NCBI GenBank assembly: GCA_026627065.1
Contig: JAPNUO010000006.1
Location: 103,289-167,288 of the forward strand
Reading direction: 5' to 3'
Length of the DNA: 64,000 nt
From: Bacillota bacterium
GTDB taxonomy: Bacteria; Bacillota; Sulfobacillia; Sulfobacillales; Sulfobacillaceae
Shown: positions 44,125 to 54,145 of the stretch, in pieces
Layout of the letters: every line of letters begins with the position of its first letter
Position numbering within the stretch: the stretch's first letter is position 1
Program-made: the position numbers and the translations under genes
Notes under the pieces: model-generated
Seen by the model: the letters and a program-made list of their open reading frames with translations, nothing else
What the model was told of the DNA's origin: nothing
The model's database searches: none

Positions 44125-44370
44125 CTAGACCTCGCGATATAGCGTCGACGCCTCCTGGGCCGGCACGTTTTCCCGGACGGCCTCGACGCGCACGGCGCGT
44201 AGTCCGCTGGGCAAGTTGAGTTCAATGAGGTCGCCCACCTTGACTTCGTACGACGCCTTGACGACGCGCCCATTGACGCTGACGCGCCCTTGATCCAGCG
44301 CTTCTTTGGCGAGCGTGCGCCGCTTAATGAGGCGGCTGACCTTCAAATACTTGTCAATGCGCAAGACCAT
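44125..44370 (-). CDS. rqcP: S4-domain RNA-binding protein (RqcP/YabO)
   Basis: 81 aa from ATG 44370; the frame continues to 44412 through the HU terminator, so the shorter start is preferred. RIDKYLKVSRLIKRRTLAKEALDQGRVSVNGRVVKASYEVKVGD is the S4 motif. RqcP helps RqcH add C-terminal Ala tails in ribosome quality control. Confidence 0.9.
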   Translation of the reverse strand: MVLRIDKYLKVSRLIKRRTLAKEALDQGRVSVNGRVVKASYEVKVGDLIELNLPSGLRAVRVEAVRENVPAQEASTLYREV

Positions 44371-44389
44371 CCCCCCGACGTGGCCCAAC

Positions 44390-44420
44390 AAAAAAGAGGC
44401 CGTGTGGTTCACACGACCTC
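44390..44420 (-). terminator. Intrinsic terminator of the HU gene
   Basis: 11-bp stem (one G-U pair) with a 3-base loop at 44396-44420 followed on the minus strand by TTTTTT (44395-44390). Confidence 0.92.
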
Positions 44421-44436
44421 AGTATAATTGATGAAA

Positions 44437-44712
44437 CTATTTGGCCACGGATTCTTTCAGCGCTTTGCCCGCCTTGAAAGCCGGCACGCGGCTGGAGGAA
44501 ATTTCTAACGTTGCGCCGGTGCGAGGATTGCGCCCCACGCGCGCCGCGCGTTCCCGCACTTCAAAGGTGCCGAATCCCACCAGCGACACGCGCTCCCCTT
44601 TCATGAGGGCGGCCTCAATGCTTTCGACGACCGCGTTGACCGCGCGCTCGGCATCCTTCTTGGTCATGCCGGCCCTTTCCGCCACCTCGGTTACCAACTC
44701 TGCCTTGTTCAA
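44437..44712 (-). CDS. hup: HU-family DNA-binding protein
   Basis: 91 aa from TTG 44712, which has AGGAGG at proper spacing; a longer frame upstream is non-family sequence. [53 protein letters not shown] and the C-terminal FKAGKALKE are diagnostic. Nucleoid protein. Confidence 0.95.
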   Translation of the reverse strand: MNKAELVTEVAERAGMTKKDAERAVNAVVESIEAALMKGERVSLVGFGTFEVRERAARVGRNPRTGATLEISSSRVPAFKAGKALKESVAK

Positions 44713-44755
44713 AGTGGTCCCTCCTATTGCGTCGTTAACGGATTTTCGCATCCAG

Positions 44756-45646
44756 TTATTCGCCAAGATTTTGGGAAATCCTTTTTTTGGCGCCTTGCGG
44801 CCCCTGCTGTAGATCCACCACCCGTTTCCACAATGCCCACTCGGCATCTGCATGATGGCGGCGGCCGCTTTCAGACACGGCCCAGGCCGCATCCGCCAGA
44901 ATTTCCTCTATCTTTCCCGGGTTTTTGTCAAAATATACCTCTAGCGATGCCAAAATGTCCTGATATACCGCGCTTTGCGGCTCAACCCCCGCTTTCCCGG
45001 CGCGCCGGGCCGCGACCAAGGCGGGATACACCCAGGTGGCCGATGCCGCATGGGCCGGTTCCCTGGCCTTCAACGTCTCCCACTGCTGGCGGACGTCACT
45101 CGCCTGGGCCACCTTCGCCCCGCCGAAGACGTGAGGGTGCCGCCGCACCAGCTTTTCTGCTTCGCGCTCGGCAATGGCGGCAAAGGTCGTGTGCGGCAGG
45201 AGCGCCCCCTGAAACACCACCTGAAGCAGCACGTCCCCCAATTCTTCCGCGAAGCCCTCGAAATCGCCCGCCACCAAAGCTTCCGATGCCTCGTAACTTT
45301 CATCCAAGAGGTAGCGCAAAAGCGAGTCAGGCGTTTGCTGCTTGTCCCAAGGACAGCCTTCGGGTCCCAAAAGGCGCTCCATGACATAGAGGAGCGGCCC
45401 TGCTGCCACGGGAATGCCGGGCAACGCCAGACGGTCCCCCTGCGCCAAGCGGATATGCGGCAGGTCCTCCACGGTATAGGCTTCCTCCCCGCCCCCGGCG
45501 CGCTCCACCCGTATGGGCGCATCCGGCGGAAAGAGGCGTCCGAAGCGCTGGGCGACCTCGGTCCCCTCGAAAGGTCCCGCCACCCAAAAACGGTCGCCGT
45601 AGTCATTGTTCCCGTCGTCTCGTCTCGTCAGCGTCCACTCGGCCAT
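44756..45646 (-). CDS. mazG: MazG nucleoside triphosphate pyrophosphohydrolase
   Basis: 296 aa from ATG 45646 (GGGGAGG). MazG domain begins at [20 protein letters not shown], with metal Glu/Asp in [11 protein letters not shown] and [12 protein letters not shown], then RRHPHVFG. Hydrolyses (d)NTPs to NMP and PPi. The ~85 residues before the domain are not the tetrapyrrole-methylase domain found in YabN of Bacillus. Confidence 0.92.
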   Translation of the reverse strand: MAEWTLTRRDDGNNDYGDRFWVAGPFEGTEVAQRFGRLFPPDAPIRVERAGGGEEAYTVEDLPHIRLAQGDRLALPGIPVAAGPLLYVMERLLGPEGCPWDKQQTPDSLLRYLLDESYEASEALVAGDFEGFAEELGDVLLQVVFQGALLPHTTFAAIAEREAEKLVRRHPHVFGGAKVAQASDVRQQWETLKAREPAHAASATWVYPALVAARRAGKAGVEPQSAVYQDILASLEVYFDKNPGKIEEILADAAWAVSESGRRHHADAEWALWKRVVDLQQGPQGAKKRISQNLGE

Positions 45647-45727
45647 GACACGCCTCCCCACTGCCGTCGCGGCTTGCCGCAGGCATAGTATAGCAAACCC
45701 CCGGGAAAATCCGCCATTTTAACGCCA

Positions 45728-47248
45728 TTAACGCTCCTTCAGACTAGACCAGACCGTGTCCAGCTCGCCCGACCACCAGAGCACGAGCGCGTACACCAGG
45801 AGGCCAAGGGGCACGGCCGCCAAGACCCGCAGGGCGTGCGAGACGTGCCAGGGCGCGCCCATCCAGACATGGAGCCCCATCGCCATGACCACCGTCCCCA
45901 CCAAAGGCCATCGCATGCTCCGCAGGGGATGCGTGCCCGGCCCCACAATGCGGGTCCAATCCTGCCAGTTGAGATAGGCGGCGGTGACGGAGGCCGCCAC
46001 CGTGCCCACCGCGGCCCCGCGAATGCCCCAAAAGGGCAGCGCGGTGAGCCACCAGGTCAGCACAAATTTGACTGCCGCGCCGTACACCAGGTTGCGCACC
46101 GGCACCCAGCCGTGGCCCGACGCCTGCAGGGAGGATCCCATCACTTGCTGAATCGCCAGCACCGGCGAGCCCACGGCCAGCACCTGCAGGGCACCGGCGG
46201 CGCCCGATTCGCCGTAGAGCAGCCAGGTGAGCGGGCGAGCGAGCAGCATCAAGCCCCCCGCCATGGGAAGCCCGACAATCCATACCAGATGAATGGCGCG
46301 GTCCACTTCGCGGTTGGCTGTGTTCCCGTCGCGATTCACGAGGGCGCGGGCAATCGCGGGCACTAAGGACACCGCGAGCGCGGCGCCCACCACCATGGTC
46401 AAGTTGATTAAGGGCATGGCCTCGCCGCTGAGCTGGCCGAAACGCGCCGTGGCCGCCTCCAGCGACAGTCCCGTCAGGCGGAGCCGGGAGGGCACAAACA
46501 TAGAATCGGCCATCATCATCAAGGGAAAGAGCAGGCCGGACAGGGACATGGGCAACGCCAGCCACAAGAGCTGCCACAAATCCTCGGCGGGAAACCGCCC
46601 TTTGAGCGACCAACGGCCATTGGCCAGGCGCTGCCATCCCAAGAAGGCCATGCCCAGCAGCGCCCCCACCGGCGCCCCCAGAGTGGCGCCGGCCGCAGCC
46701 TTGTCCACGCCACTGGGCAGGAAGTGATAGGCGAGGGGGAACATCACCATGACCCGCGCACACTGCTCGAGAATCTGGGAGACAGCGGTGGGACGCATGT
46801 CTTGGTAACCTTGAAAGTAGCCGCGAAAGCTGGCCTCCAAGGCGACAAAGGCCAGGGCCGGCGCCAGCGCCCGAATCGACCAGGTCGCGGCCGGCTCTTC
46901 AAAGAGGCCCACAGCGATTTGCGGCGCGAGCAGCTCCATCACCGCCGCCAAGGCCAAGCCGACCAGGCCGAGCATCAGTTGGGCCCAAGAGGCCAGCCGC
47001 TCTGCGCCGTCCACATCCTGGCGCGACAACTTTTCGGCGGTTTGTTTGGCTAACGCGGTGGGAATGCCGTTGACCGACACCGCCAGCAAAATCGCGTACA
47101 GCGGATAGGCCATCTGAAAGAGGCCGACCCCGTAATCCCCCAGCACGCGCGGGAGAAAAATGCGGTAGACGGCCCCGATCAATTTGGAGATAAAGGAACC
47201 GATGGAGAGCCAAAACGCTCCCCGCCACACGGAATGCTGCTGTCTCAT
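45728..47248 (-). CDS. SpoVB/MurJ-like polysaccharide flippase
   Basis: 506 aa from ATG 47248. Fourteen hydrophobic segments of the MVF/PST family (FWLSIGSFISKLIGAVYRIFLPRVLG at the start). Position next to mazG and hup matches the SpoVB paralogue of sporulating Firmicutes, which flips lipid-linked cortex or wall precursors. Confidence 0.88.
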   Translation of the reverse strand: MRQQHSVWRGAFWLSIGSFISKLIGAVYRIFLPRVLGDYGVGLFQMAYPLYAILLAVSVNGIPTALAKQTAEKLSRQDVDGAERLASWAQLMLGLVGLALAAVMELLAPQIAVGLFEEPAATWSIRALAPALAFVALEASFRGYFQGYQDMRPTAVSQILEQCARVMVMFPLAYHFLPSGVDKAAAGATLGAPVGALLGMAFLGWQRLANGRWSLKGRFPAEDLWQLLWLALPMSLSGLLFPLMMMADSMFVPSRLRLTGLSLEAATARFGQLSGEAMPLINLTMVVGAALAVSLVPAIARALVNRDGNTANREVDRAIHLVWIVGLPMAGGLMLLARPLTWLLYGESGAAGALQVLAVGSPVLAIQQVMGSSLQASGHGWVPVRNLVYGAAVKFVLTWWLTALPFWGIRGAAVGTVAASVTAAYLNWQDWTRIVGPGTHPLRSMRWPLVGTVVMAMGLHVWMGAPWHVSHALRVLAAVPLGLLVYALVLWWSGELDTVWSSLKER

Positions 47249-47314
47249 AGAAGCCCCCCGGTGATCCATTCAGCTCATGGATATGCCCGAGGTTGGCCAA
47301 TGAGACCGAGCCGC

Positions 47315-48610
47315 TTAGTCCGCCGCGAGGACCTGAAAGGCGCGCTCGACGGCCGCCAGCGTTTGCTCGATCATGGCATCCGTGTGGGCCGCCGACACAA
47401 ACCACGCCTCAAAGCGGCTTGGTGCCAAGTATACCCCCTGATCCAGCATCAACCGGTGAAAACGGCCAAACTTCCCTTTATCGGCCAGCTGGGCCGAAGT
47501 GTAGTCGGTCACCGGCGTCTCTCCAAAGAACACCGTGAATCCGGATCCGGCCCGGTTGATGGTCACCGCAATGCCATGCCTTTTCGCCGCGTCAAGGATG
47601 CCCGCTTCCAACGTCGCCGCCTGCCGGTCCATGCGGGCGTAGGGACGCTCCTCGCGCAGCACCGCCAGCGTGGCGAGCCCGGCCGCAGAGGACAGGGGAT
47701 TGCCCGCCAGCGTGCCAGCCTGAAACATGCCGCCCAGCGGCGCCACCAGCCTCATGATGTCCCGCCGCCCGCCGTAGGCGCCCGCCGGCAGGCCCCCGCC
47801 AATAATCTTGCCGAGGGCGTAGAGGTCGGGGATGACGCCTAGCAACGCGCCCGCCGATCCGTAATGGAACCGGTAGGCGGTAATGACCTCGTCAAAAATT
47901 AGCAGCGCGCCCGCCTTCCGCGTCAGTTCCGCCATTTGCTGGAGATAGCCGGGAGCCGGATTCACGATGCCCATGTTGCCCACAATCGGCTCGGTCAGCA
48001 CGCAGGCGACTTCCGGCCCCAGCGTCTCCAAGGTGTCTTTCAGCCGTCCAATGTCGTTGAACGGCAAGCTGATGACATCTTGGGTAACGCCGGCCGGCAC
48101 CCCTAGGCTATCCGCCGCCCCCACCGTCGAGGCGCCGGAGCCGGCCTTGACCAGCACGGCATCGCTGTGGCCGTGATAGGCGCCTTCAAACTTGATGACG
48201 TAGCGCCGCCCGGTGTAGGCCCGCGCCAGCCGAATGGCGGACATCACGGCCTCCGTGCCGGTGGTGGTCAGGCGCACCTGCTCCAGCCCCTCAATGGACC
48301 GGCAGAGTTCCTCCGCCAGGGCGATTTCATCGGGGTGCGGCGTGCCCAGCAAAGGTCCCCGCGCCACCGCCTCTTGCACCGCCGCCACCACCCTGGGATG
48401 GCTGTGGCCTAACACCAACGGCCCGAACGCCGCCAGGTAATCGATATAGCGGTTGCCGTCCACGTCGATCAAGTAGGCGCCTTCACCCCGCGCCATGACC
48501 ACCGGAGGGTTTCCGCCCACTCCTTGAAAGGAGCGAGCCGGGGAATTGACGCCGCCCGCAATCACTGCCTCTGCGCGCCGAAACCACTCTCTCGACAACT
48601 GTCTCTCCAT
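47315..48610 (-). CDS. hemL: Glutamate-1-semialdehyde 2,1-aminomutase
   Basis: 431 aa from ATG 48610 (GAGG upstream); an ATG at 48628 has no site. VIAGGVNSPARSF, TTTGTEAVMSAIRLARAYTG, FDEVITAYRF and PLP Lys in LGKIIGGGLP are HemL signatures. Makes 5-aminolevulinate for tetrapyrroles. No other hem gene is beside it; some spore-formers keep a second copy like this. Confidence 0.95.
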   Translation of the reverse strand: MERQLSREWFRRAEAVIAGGVNSPARSFQGVGGNPPVVMARGEGAYLIDVDGNRYIDYLAAFGPLVLGHSHPRVVAAVQEAVARGPLLGTPHPDEIALAEELCRSIEGLEQVRLTTTGTEAVMSAIRLARAYTGRRYVIKFEGAYHGHSDAVLVKAGSGASTVGAADSLGVPAGVTQDVISLPFNDIGRLKDTLETLGPEVACVLTEPIVGNMGIVNPAPGYLQQMAELTRKAGALLIFDEVITAYRFHYGSAGALLGVIPDLYALGKIIGGGLPAGAYGGRRDIMRLVAPLGGMFQAGTLAGNPLSSAAGLATLAVLREERPYARMDRQAATLEAGILDAAKRHGIAVTINRAGSGFTVFFGETPVTDYTSAQLADKGKFGRFHRLMLDQGVYLAPSRFEAWFVSAAHTDAMIEQTLAAVERAFQVLAAD

Positions 48611-48703
48611 CTGCGTCCTCGCTTTCATTCACGGCGCGCCGAGAGTCCGCCGCTGGGAACGCCCGGCGCCCGTCTTATTTCGCTCCGGCCACATAGGCCA
48701 GCG

Positions 48704-50191
48704 CTAAGCCCCCGGTCGGTGAAAGGAAAGGCGGCGCTTCAGCTCGGGAAGGCGCCGCGCCCGCCATCGGGGTCCGCGCTCTACCGCCCAGGTCCCTGCC
48801 ACCAGCACCGCCACCGCGCCCAGCGCCCGGCCCCAGGCGCCTACCCCTAGGGCGCCCTCCGCGCCATAGCATGCCGCCATAGCCAGCGACGGAATCAGGG
48901 GGCGCAGAAAAGCATCGACGTAATCCAGCCCAAGCCCGTCTTTGGCGGCGAAAACGAAGGTCAGCGCCGTCGCCAGCACCCACCCGCCTAAATACGGGTA
49001 CACCGAAGCCACCGGCCCCAGGCGAAACAACAGCCAGGGCATGCCGACCAAAGTGACCAGCCCCGCAGCCACCATGGGCCAAAAGTTGCCCCGGGGCTGG
49101 CCAATGCCCGCCAACAGGGTGCCGCCGAGCCGGCTTACCGAGGAAAAGCCGACGGCCGCGGTCACTGGCAGCAAGTAAGCGGCAGTATGGACGAACCGGG
49201 GCCCGAACACCGCCAGCGCTATCTCGTGCCGCTCCAATATCACCAAGAGGCTAAGGGAATAAATGAGATAGTTGTTATAGCGAAAGGCCAAGGTGGCCCG
49301 GAGGCGAATCAGCGCGGGCGCCTTTTGCACCTCGGAGAGCCAGGGCAACACCACAATGTTGAATGCCCAGGTGATATTGTTGATGAATCCGGCAATCTTA
49401 AGGCTGTTGGTCAAAAAGCCGGCGGCGCTAAACGACACCAGGCCCATCGTAATCACCAAGAAGGGCTGCTGAAAGGATTTAAAGATGTTCCCTGCCCACA
49501 TGGGCAGGCCGTAGCGGAGAAGCCCGCGAAGGTGAAACCAGCGCGGGCGCTTTAGCGCCGGCAAATGCGGGCGCGCCAAGAGTCCGATGGCGCCGACCCC
49601 GAGCGCCGTGCCCCCCACCTGACCCAGCGCCACCCCCAAGAGCAGGTGATGGGCCCATTGGCCGACGCCAGCGCCTAGCACCATGCCGGCGCTGGAGGCC
49701 AGCACGGGACACGTCATCGCCACCGCCTGGGTGCGAAACACTTTGTTGCCCGCCAAGACCGCCGTCAAGATGTTGGCCACCGAGTTGATCACCAAGATGA
49801 GTCCCATCACGACGATGGCCGGCGCCAGCGGGGGAATGCGGTACAGCGTTGCCAGCACCCCCGCCGCCAGCGCCAAGCCGAGCGCCAGCAGCGCTCCAAA
49901 TCCCACACTCACCCACAACGTCAGCCAAAACACTTCATCCTGTTCCGGCCGTCGGGTGGCAATCGTGTAAGTCAAGGCGGAATTCAGGCCCAGCGACAGG
50001 AAAATGCCGACCAAACCTAAAATTTGCAGCAGGACGTTGATTTCTCCGTACCGCGCCGGATTGGCGACGATGTGCGTGAGCACGGCAGCGGCTGCCGTTT
50101 GCACGATCTGGTTGATCAACAAGGCCGCAAACACGACAATGACGTTCGCCACTAAATAGCGCCCCACGCCTGACGGGGAATTTGCCGCCAC
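48704..50191 (-). CDS. Wzx/PST-type polysaccharide flippase
   Basis: 495 aa from GTG 50191, placed 8 bases after AGGAGG; the frame runs further upstream but has no family sequence. About 14 membrane segments (YLVANVIVVFAALLINQIVQTAAAAVLTHIV; GIFLSLGLNSALTYTIATR). A different family branch from the SpoVB-like protein at 46 kb. It ends Arg-rich. No glycosyltransferase is adjacent. Confidence 0.82.
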   Translation of the reverse strand: MAANSPSGVGRYLVANVIVVFAALLINQIVQTAAAAVLTHIVANPARYGEINVLLQILGLVGIFLSLGLNSALTYTIATRRPEQDEVFWLTLWVSVGFGALLALGLALAAGVLATLYRIPPLAPAIVVMGLILVINSVANILTAVLAGNKVFRTQAVAMTCPVLASSAGMVLGAGVGQWAHHLLLGVALGQVGGTALGVGAIGLLARPHLPALKRPRWFHLRGLLRYGLPMWAGNIFKSFQQPFLVITMGLVSFSAAGFLTNSLKIAGFINNITWAFNIVVLPWLSEVQKAPALIRLRATLAFRYNNYLIYSLSLLVILERHEIALAVFGPRFVHTAAYLLPVTAAVGFSSVSRLGGTLLAGIGQPRGNFWPMVAAGLVTLVGMPWLLFRLGPVASVYPYLGGWVLATALTFVFAAKDGLGLDYVDAFLRPLIPSLAMAACYGAEGALGVGAWGRALGAVAVLVAGTWAVERGPRWRARRLPELKRRLSFHRPGA

Positions 50192-50376
50192 GAGGCCCAC
50201 CTCCTGGCTGGATGGCGAATAGCACGCTATCCAAAAGGCTGCATAATATTTCACCGGGATCATATCATAGCCCGCGCGGCTTGACGCCCATGGAGATGCG
50301 CAATTCCAGCGGAGGGAAAAAATGACGGACACGCGTCCCATAGACAGTGGCGGCAAAAATCGACAATACTAGACGC

Positions 50377-50913
50377 ATGAAGAGATCGTGGCTTCTCATC
50401 CCAGCAATCGTTGTTGTGGGCGCCGCGCTGGCCATCGGCGGACATGTGGAGGCGGTCCGGGCAGCCGAAATGCGCGAGGATACCCGGCTGTGCACCGCAT
50501 ACCTTAGGGCGACGGCGGAGCTTCCCCGCGCCGCGGCGCTGGCCCAGCTCAATGAACTTACGGCGCCGGGAACCCAGGCTAGGCGTTTGGGCCACTGGCT
50601 GGCGAGCGAGGAGACGCCGATCGACGCGTCTTTGCGCGTCACCAGAGCCCACGTGGCCCTCTCCGAGGTCCAGTTGCACGGATTTGGCTCAGTCACCTTG
50701 CACGCCGAAGCGACCGTCACCCGCCACTTTTACCCCCATGGCGTGAGCCAGGTCGAGTTTTTCGTAAACTGCCACATTCAGTCGACGCCGAAGCCGACAA
50801 TCGACTCCATCAGTGTCAACACCAATCCGATTACCACCAACTCCAGCCCGGATCCGTTTACGCTGAACCTTTGGAACCTTTACCCGGCCGCGCCCACGCC
50901 GCATGGCGACTAA
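50377..50913 (+). CDS. Signal-peptide-bearing hypothetical protein
   Basis: 178 aa from ATG 50377. N-terminal KRSWLLIPAIVVVGAALAIGG is a signal or anchor; the rest is hydrophilic, with two Cys and a Thr/Ser/Pro-rich end (NTNPITTNSSPDP). Ribosome site is weak. No family recognised. Confidence 0.6.
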   Translation: MKRSWLLIPAIVVVGAALAIGGHVEAVRAAEMREDTRLCTAYLRATAELPRAAALAQLNELTAPGTQARRLGHWLASEETPIDASLRVTRAHVALSEVQLHGFGSVTLHAEATVTRHFYPHGVSQVEFFVNCHIQSTPKPTIDSISVNTNPITTNSSPDPFTLNLWNLYPAAPTPHGD

Positions 50914-51442
50914 GATCCGCGTTCCGACAACGCCTTCTCCCGGCACCCTTCGCATTGAACACTGCACCCCCCTGCCCGCCTCAATGGCGGGATTCGAGAG
51001 GGATCGCTAAACGCGGCTGCCTCCGCCGTTTCCGACAATCGACCGCCACTGGTTGTTGTTCGCTCGAGGAGAATTGCTCTAGAGATTGTCGCAGCGCATC
51101 TCACTCAGTATACTCATACCTATCACGACCCTGAAGGCGTCCAGGAGGCCCCCTCCCTGGCGGTTCCGATCCTCGCTCATGGCTGCTGGAGAGATCTCGG
51201 CGAAGCCGCCGGCAAGGAACCGGTTTCCAAGAGCGCTCAAGGCGTGATTGGCCAGGCATGCTGGAGCCGAAGAAGCGCCGAACCTTGGCGGGCCATTGTC
51301 CATTGTCGTCGCGCGAGCGGAGAGTGATCGAGCAACCTGTTCTCGGACCACTGGCCCAAACGGGGGATCCGGGAGGAAGCGGCGTCATGGGTAGCACGGG
51401 CCGCGGGGGCGCCCGATGCGCATGGGAGGAGGGCCTCGACTC
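50914..51442. other. Intergenic stretch without a recognisable gene
   Basis: Short overlapping frames only. The sequence contains several stem-forming segments and the fragment GGTAGCACGGGCCGCG, which vaguely recalls a T-box antiterminator but lacks the conserved core. Confidence 0.4.
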
Positions 51443-51862
51443 TTGGCGGGAACGGAACACGACGACCTCAAGGAAGAATTGCTAGCGGTGATTCGCGCCA
51501 ACCGCGACTTAGGACCCGAGTACGATGACCAGACCGTTGCCCAAATTTTGGAGACCGTGCGCCACTCTGCAGCCGCGGCGTCCGAACATCTGACCCCGGC
51601 TCCTTGGCACGATCCCCACTGGGATCGCTTGTCGGCGCGCGAGCGGCGGCAGCTGTTGCGCGCCTGGCGCCGGTCTACGCGACCATGGCCGCTGAACTAC
51701 CTCACGCCAGTCTATGCGCTCTCGATTCCACTTTTGGCCATCGCCGCCGGCACCGCGGACGCCCTGGGGGTGTTAGGCGTCTTGGGGCTAGACGCGATAG
51801 CCACGGTAGGCATTCTCCTCAAAACACGGCCGCCGGGCTCCGATCGGCCTGGGCTCCGGTAA
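51443..51862 (+). CDS. Small two-helix membrane protein, hypothetical
   Basis: 139 aa from TTG 51443, preceded by GGAGGAGGG; ATG 51416 is in frame but lacks a site. N-terminal half is helical and charged (HDDLKEELLAVIRANRDLGPEYDDQTVAQILETVRHS); the C-terminal half has two hydrophobic segments (YALSIPLLAIAAGTADA, LGVLGLDAIATVGILL). The layout recalls SHOCT/2TM proteins but I cannot assign it. Confidence 0.6.
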   Translation: MAGTEHDDLKEELLAVIRANRDLGPEYDDQTVAQILETVRHSAAAASEHLTPAPWHDPHWDRLSARERRQLLRAWRRSTRPWPLNYLTPVYALSIPLLAIAAGTADALGVLGVLGLDAIATVGILLKTRPPGSDRPGLR

Positions 51863-52168
51863 CCGCCGTGGATTCTCTGCAAGAGAAGCGAGGAGAAGGT
51901 CGCCACGAATGAGTGCCATTTCTTTGGCCTTGCGGTCCGGTCGACTCCGGCCTAGGAGAGTCGCGCGCCGATTGCGAAACCCGGCGATGCGCCGCGACGC
52001 CGACGATGCGACTCCCTTGGGCTGGCAGAGTTCTCCTCCCCAGCCGCCCATGTCCGGGCAGACCGACAGCGTCTTCATGGATTGCGCTCAATTTCCTGTC
52101 CTATGATTCGATAACGCTGAGACAACCTCCGATATGCGCCATGCGCGCCGCCAGTCCCCGCTCCGTCC
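51863..52168. other. Intergenic stretch, nothing recognised
   Basis: About 300 bases; convergent genes lie on both sides. No supported frame. Confidence 0.5.
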
Positions 52169-52202
52169 AAAAAACACCGCAGCCCCGCCGCGGCGGGGCT
52201 GC
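52169..52202 (-). terminator. Intrinsic terminator of the DUF981 gene
   Basis: GCAGCCCCGCCG/CGGCGGGGCTGC (52179-52202) is a 12-bp perfect palindrome, followed on the minus strand by GGTG and TTTTTT (52174-52169). Confidence 0.9.
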
Positions 52203-52221
52203 GAGGCTAAGGCAGGACGGG

Positions 52222-52797
52222 CTACTTCGCCATGGTCGGCGGCAGGTACTTGGCAAAGTCCAAGATGTGCGCCCAGCCCGCGTCGTACCCCGTGTACAGC
52301 CAGATCACCGCCGCCAGCCCTAAAATCACCGCCGTCACCAGCGTCAGCGCCCGGTTGTTCCGCCATTGGATCGCCGGCAACACCAAGAGCCCGCCGACCC
52401 CTGTCAGCACAAACCCCAAGAGCGCTGCCAGCGGGTCCGCCCCTAAGTGCAAGTCCTCAATCCGAATCCCAATCACAATGGCGTAAATCGCCCCAAACAC
52501 CCCGAATATCGCCGGAATCAGCGGCTCCCACTCAAACGTCAGCGTCACCGCCGCCGCCAAGTACAGCACGCTAAAGTAGAGGCCCGGCTCCCCGTACGCC
52601 ACGTTGAAGCCCCCCGGCAGCGGCCAGGTCAGCACCATCGGCAGCGCGGTCACCAGCCCCAGCAACCCGACGGCAAAAAAGCCTGCCGCCCAGCTCTTGC
52701 GCGCCCCTTTCTCCGGCTTGACGTAGAGATAGTGGGCTAAGAGGGCTAACCCCGCACCCAGGTTCACCAGCATTACGGCTAAGTAGTCGATAAACAT
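52222..52797 (-). CDS. DUF981-family integral membrane protein
   Basis: 191 aa, about six hydrophobic segments. FIDYLAVMLVNLGAGLALLAHYLY and GPLPGGFNVAYGEPGLYFSVLYL-like segments match DUF981 (PF06168), a family seen in Archaea and a few Firmicutes. Function unknown. Preceded by CGTAGGAAGGAG. Confidence 0.8.
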   Translation of the reverse strand: MFIDYLAVMLVNLGAGLALLAHYLYVKPEKGARKSWAAGFFAVGLLGLVTALPMVLTWPLPGGFNVAYGEPGLYFSVLYLAAAVTLTFEWEPLIPAIFGVFGAIYAIVIGIRIEDLHLGADPLAALLGFVLTGVGGLLVLPAIQWRNNRALTLVTAVILGLAAVIWLYTGYDAGWAHILDFAKYLPPTMAK

Positions 52798-53455
52798 CGC
52801 GCCTCGCGCTCCTTCCTACGAGGAATCGTTGATGACACCCTCATTGTGGCGCACCGGCGCGCGCCCGCCAGCGGGCATTGGGCGTTGTTTGGCGGCCCCA
52901 CCGGCCGGTCCGTCCGGCCCCGCGCCGCCCGCCAAGCGGCCGGCCCACCCAGGATCCCTTGGCCGCCGTCGGCGGCTCCGATGGTCGGCTACCTTGCATA
53001 CTGCCAGATCTCACGCTTTTTCCCGCGACAGCCTCACGATCACTGTCGCGGAATCTGGGGCGCCAGACCCAGCCTCCGCCCAAGGACAATGCCCAATGAG
53101 CGCCCCGCTCGACCCCCAATGGATCACAGCGAGAGTCGTCCGGCCCCATGCGCCTCATCGGTGCGTTTCTCCGCGATGCGTCCCTCAATTGGACGACGTT
53201 CTCCGTTTAGCATGCAGGCCCTGGATCAGTTCGTCCCGTATGCGACAGCGAATTGGGTGTACGATGGCTCCGCCCATCGACGGCAATCGCGGCAGATACC
53301 GCTGCAGGCTTATGCGACAACCCACCCCTTGATGGCTATGCCGGGCCCACTGTTCTCGGTCTCCCGTTTTACCGAGCGGCAGTGGCCCATGAGCCCTGTT
53401 ATCTCACCCAAGACGACATGGCGAGTCGGGGACCCCGGTGGGCCGTCGCGAGATC
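52798..53455. other. Intergenic stretch without a supported gene
   Basis: A long plus-strand frame (52846-53562) is Pro/Arg-rich, has no ribosome site and reads like non-coding GC-rich DNA. Nothing else found. Confidence 0.5.
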
Positions 53456-53842
53456 TCATGACAGGACTAAAGGTTGCACTTGTCCCAGCACAGAAAGATC
53501 CCCAAGAGATTGATGAGAAATCCCAAAATCCAAAATTCCATGGGTCACCGGATCAATCGTAAAATGGATTTGCGTTCCCGTAGGGGTTGGAGCACCCGGA
53601 GGCACGCGAGCAAAAGGATCGGAAAAGTGTCCGCACAATACCACTAAATATACTTCCGGATTACTATGCACATGAGCACGAGCCACGAACCATTCAGCAC
53701 GCTGACGCGTCGTCAGAACATATTGAGCCGACACAGGATGAGGATCTCCCATTTTCGCCGCCAGTGACTTTGCGATAGACACGACAAACGCCGGGGGAAC
53801 ACTAACCCCTCCTTGCGAAGAAGGATTTGAAGACGGCGCCAT
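53456..53842 (-). CDS. Hypothetical protein, 128 aa
   Basis: ATG 53842 follows GGAGGAGGTGGGGG, and an in-frame TGA lies 21 bases upstream, so the start is firm. Ser/Pro N-terminus, then a compact beta-rich domain (SAQYVLTTRQRAEWFVARAHVHSNPEVYLVVLCGHF, THGILDFGIS). No signal peptide and no known family; it reads like a domain for binding or immunity, but that is impression only. Confidence 0.65.
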   Translation of the reverse strand: MAPSSNPSSQGGVSVPPAFVVSIAKSLAAKMGDPHPVSAQYVLTTRQRAEWFVARAHVHSNPEVYLVVLCGHFSDPFARVPPGAPTPTGTQIHFTIDPVTHGILDFGISHQSLGDLSVLGQVQPLVLS

Positions 53843-54145
53843 TGCACCCCCACCTCCTCCTCAAATCACGACACCACCGGCAGCGTTGAGATCGACTGGC
53901 ACTCGTCCCATAGCCTAACCGCCCCACAATCGCCTGAACAGCCACTCGCATCAAACAACCTCTCCCCGTTTGATACGATAGCAACAACTCGTTACAACAC
54001 ATCGTCCGCCATCAAGGCTTCCCATAGCGATCCTTTCTCCAAAATAAAGGACTAAACACGCGATTTATACTCCACCGGCAACGGATTGTCGGTCGCATGG
54101 TACAATGGCTCCTAAGGAAAACCGACTCAGAAGCAGGGATCAAAA

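Noticed and set aside
51110..51420. T-box-like leader ahead of the small membrane protein
   Set aside because: GAGAGATCTC and GGTAGCACGGGCCGCG only vaguely recall T-box parts; the conserved TGGNACCGCG core is absent and the gene downstream is not an amino-acid gene.
52846..53562. 238-codon plus-strand open frame
   Set aside because: Pro/Arg-rich composition, no ribosome site, overlaps the well-supported minus-strand gene at 53456-53842.
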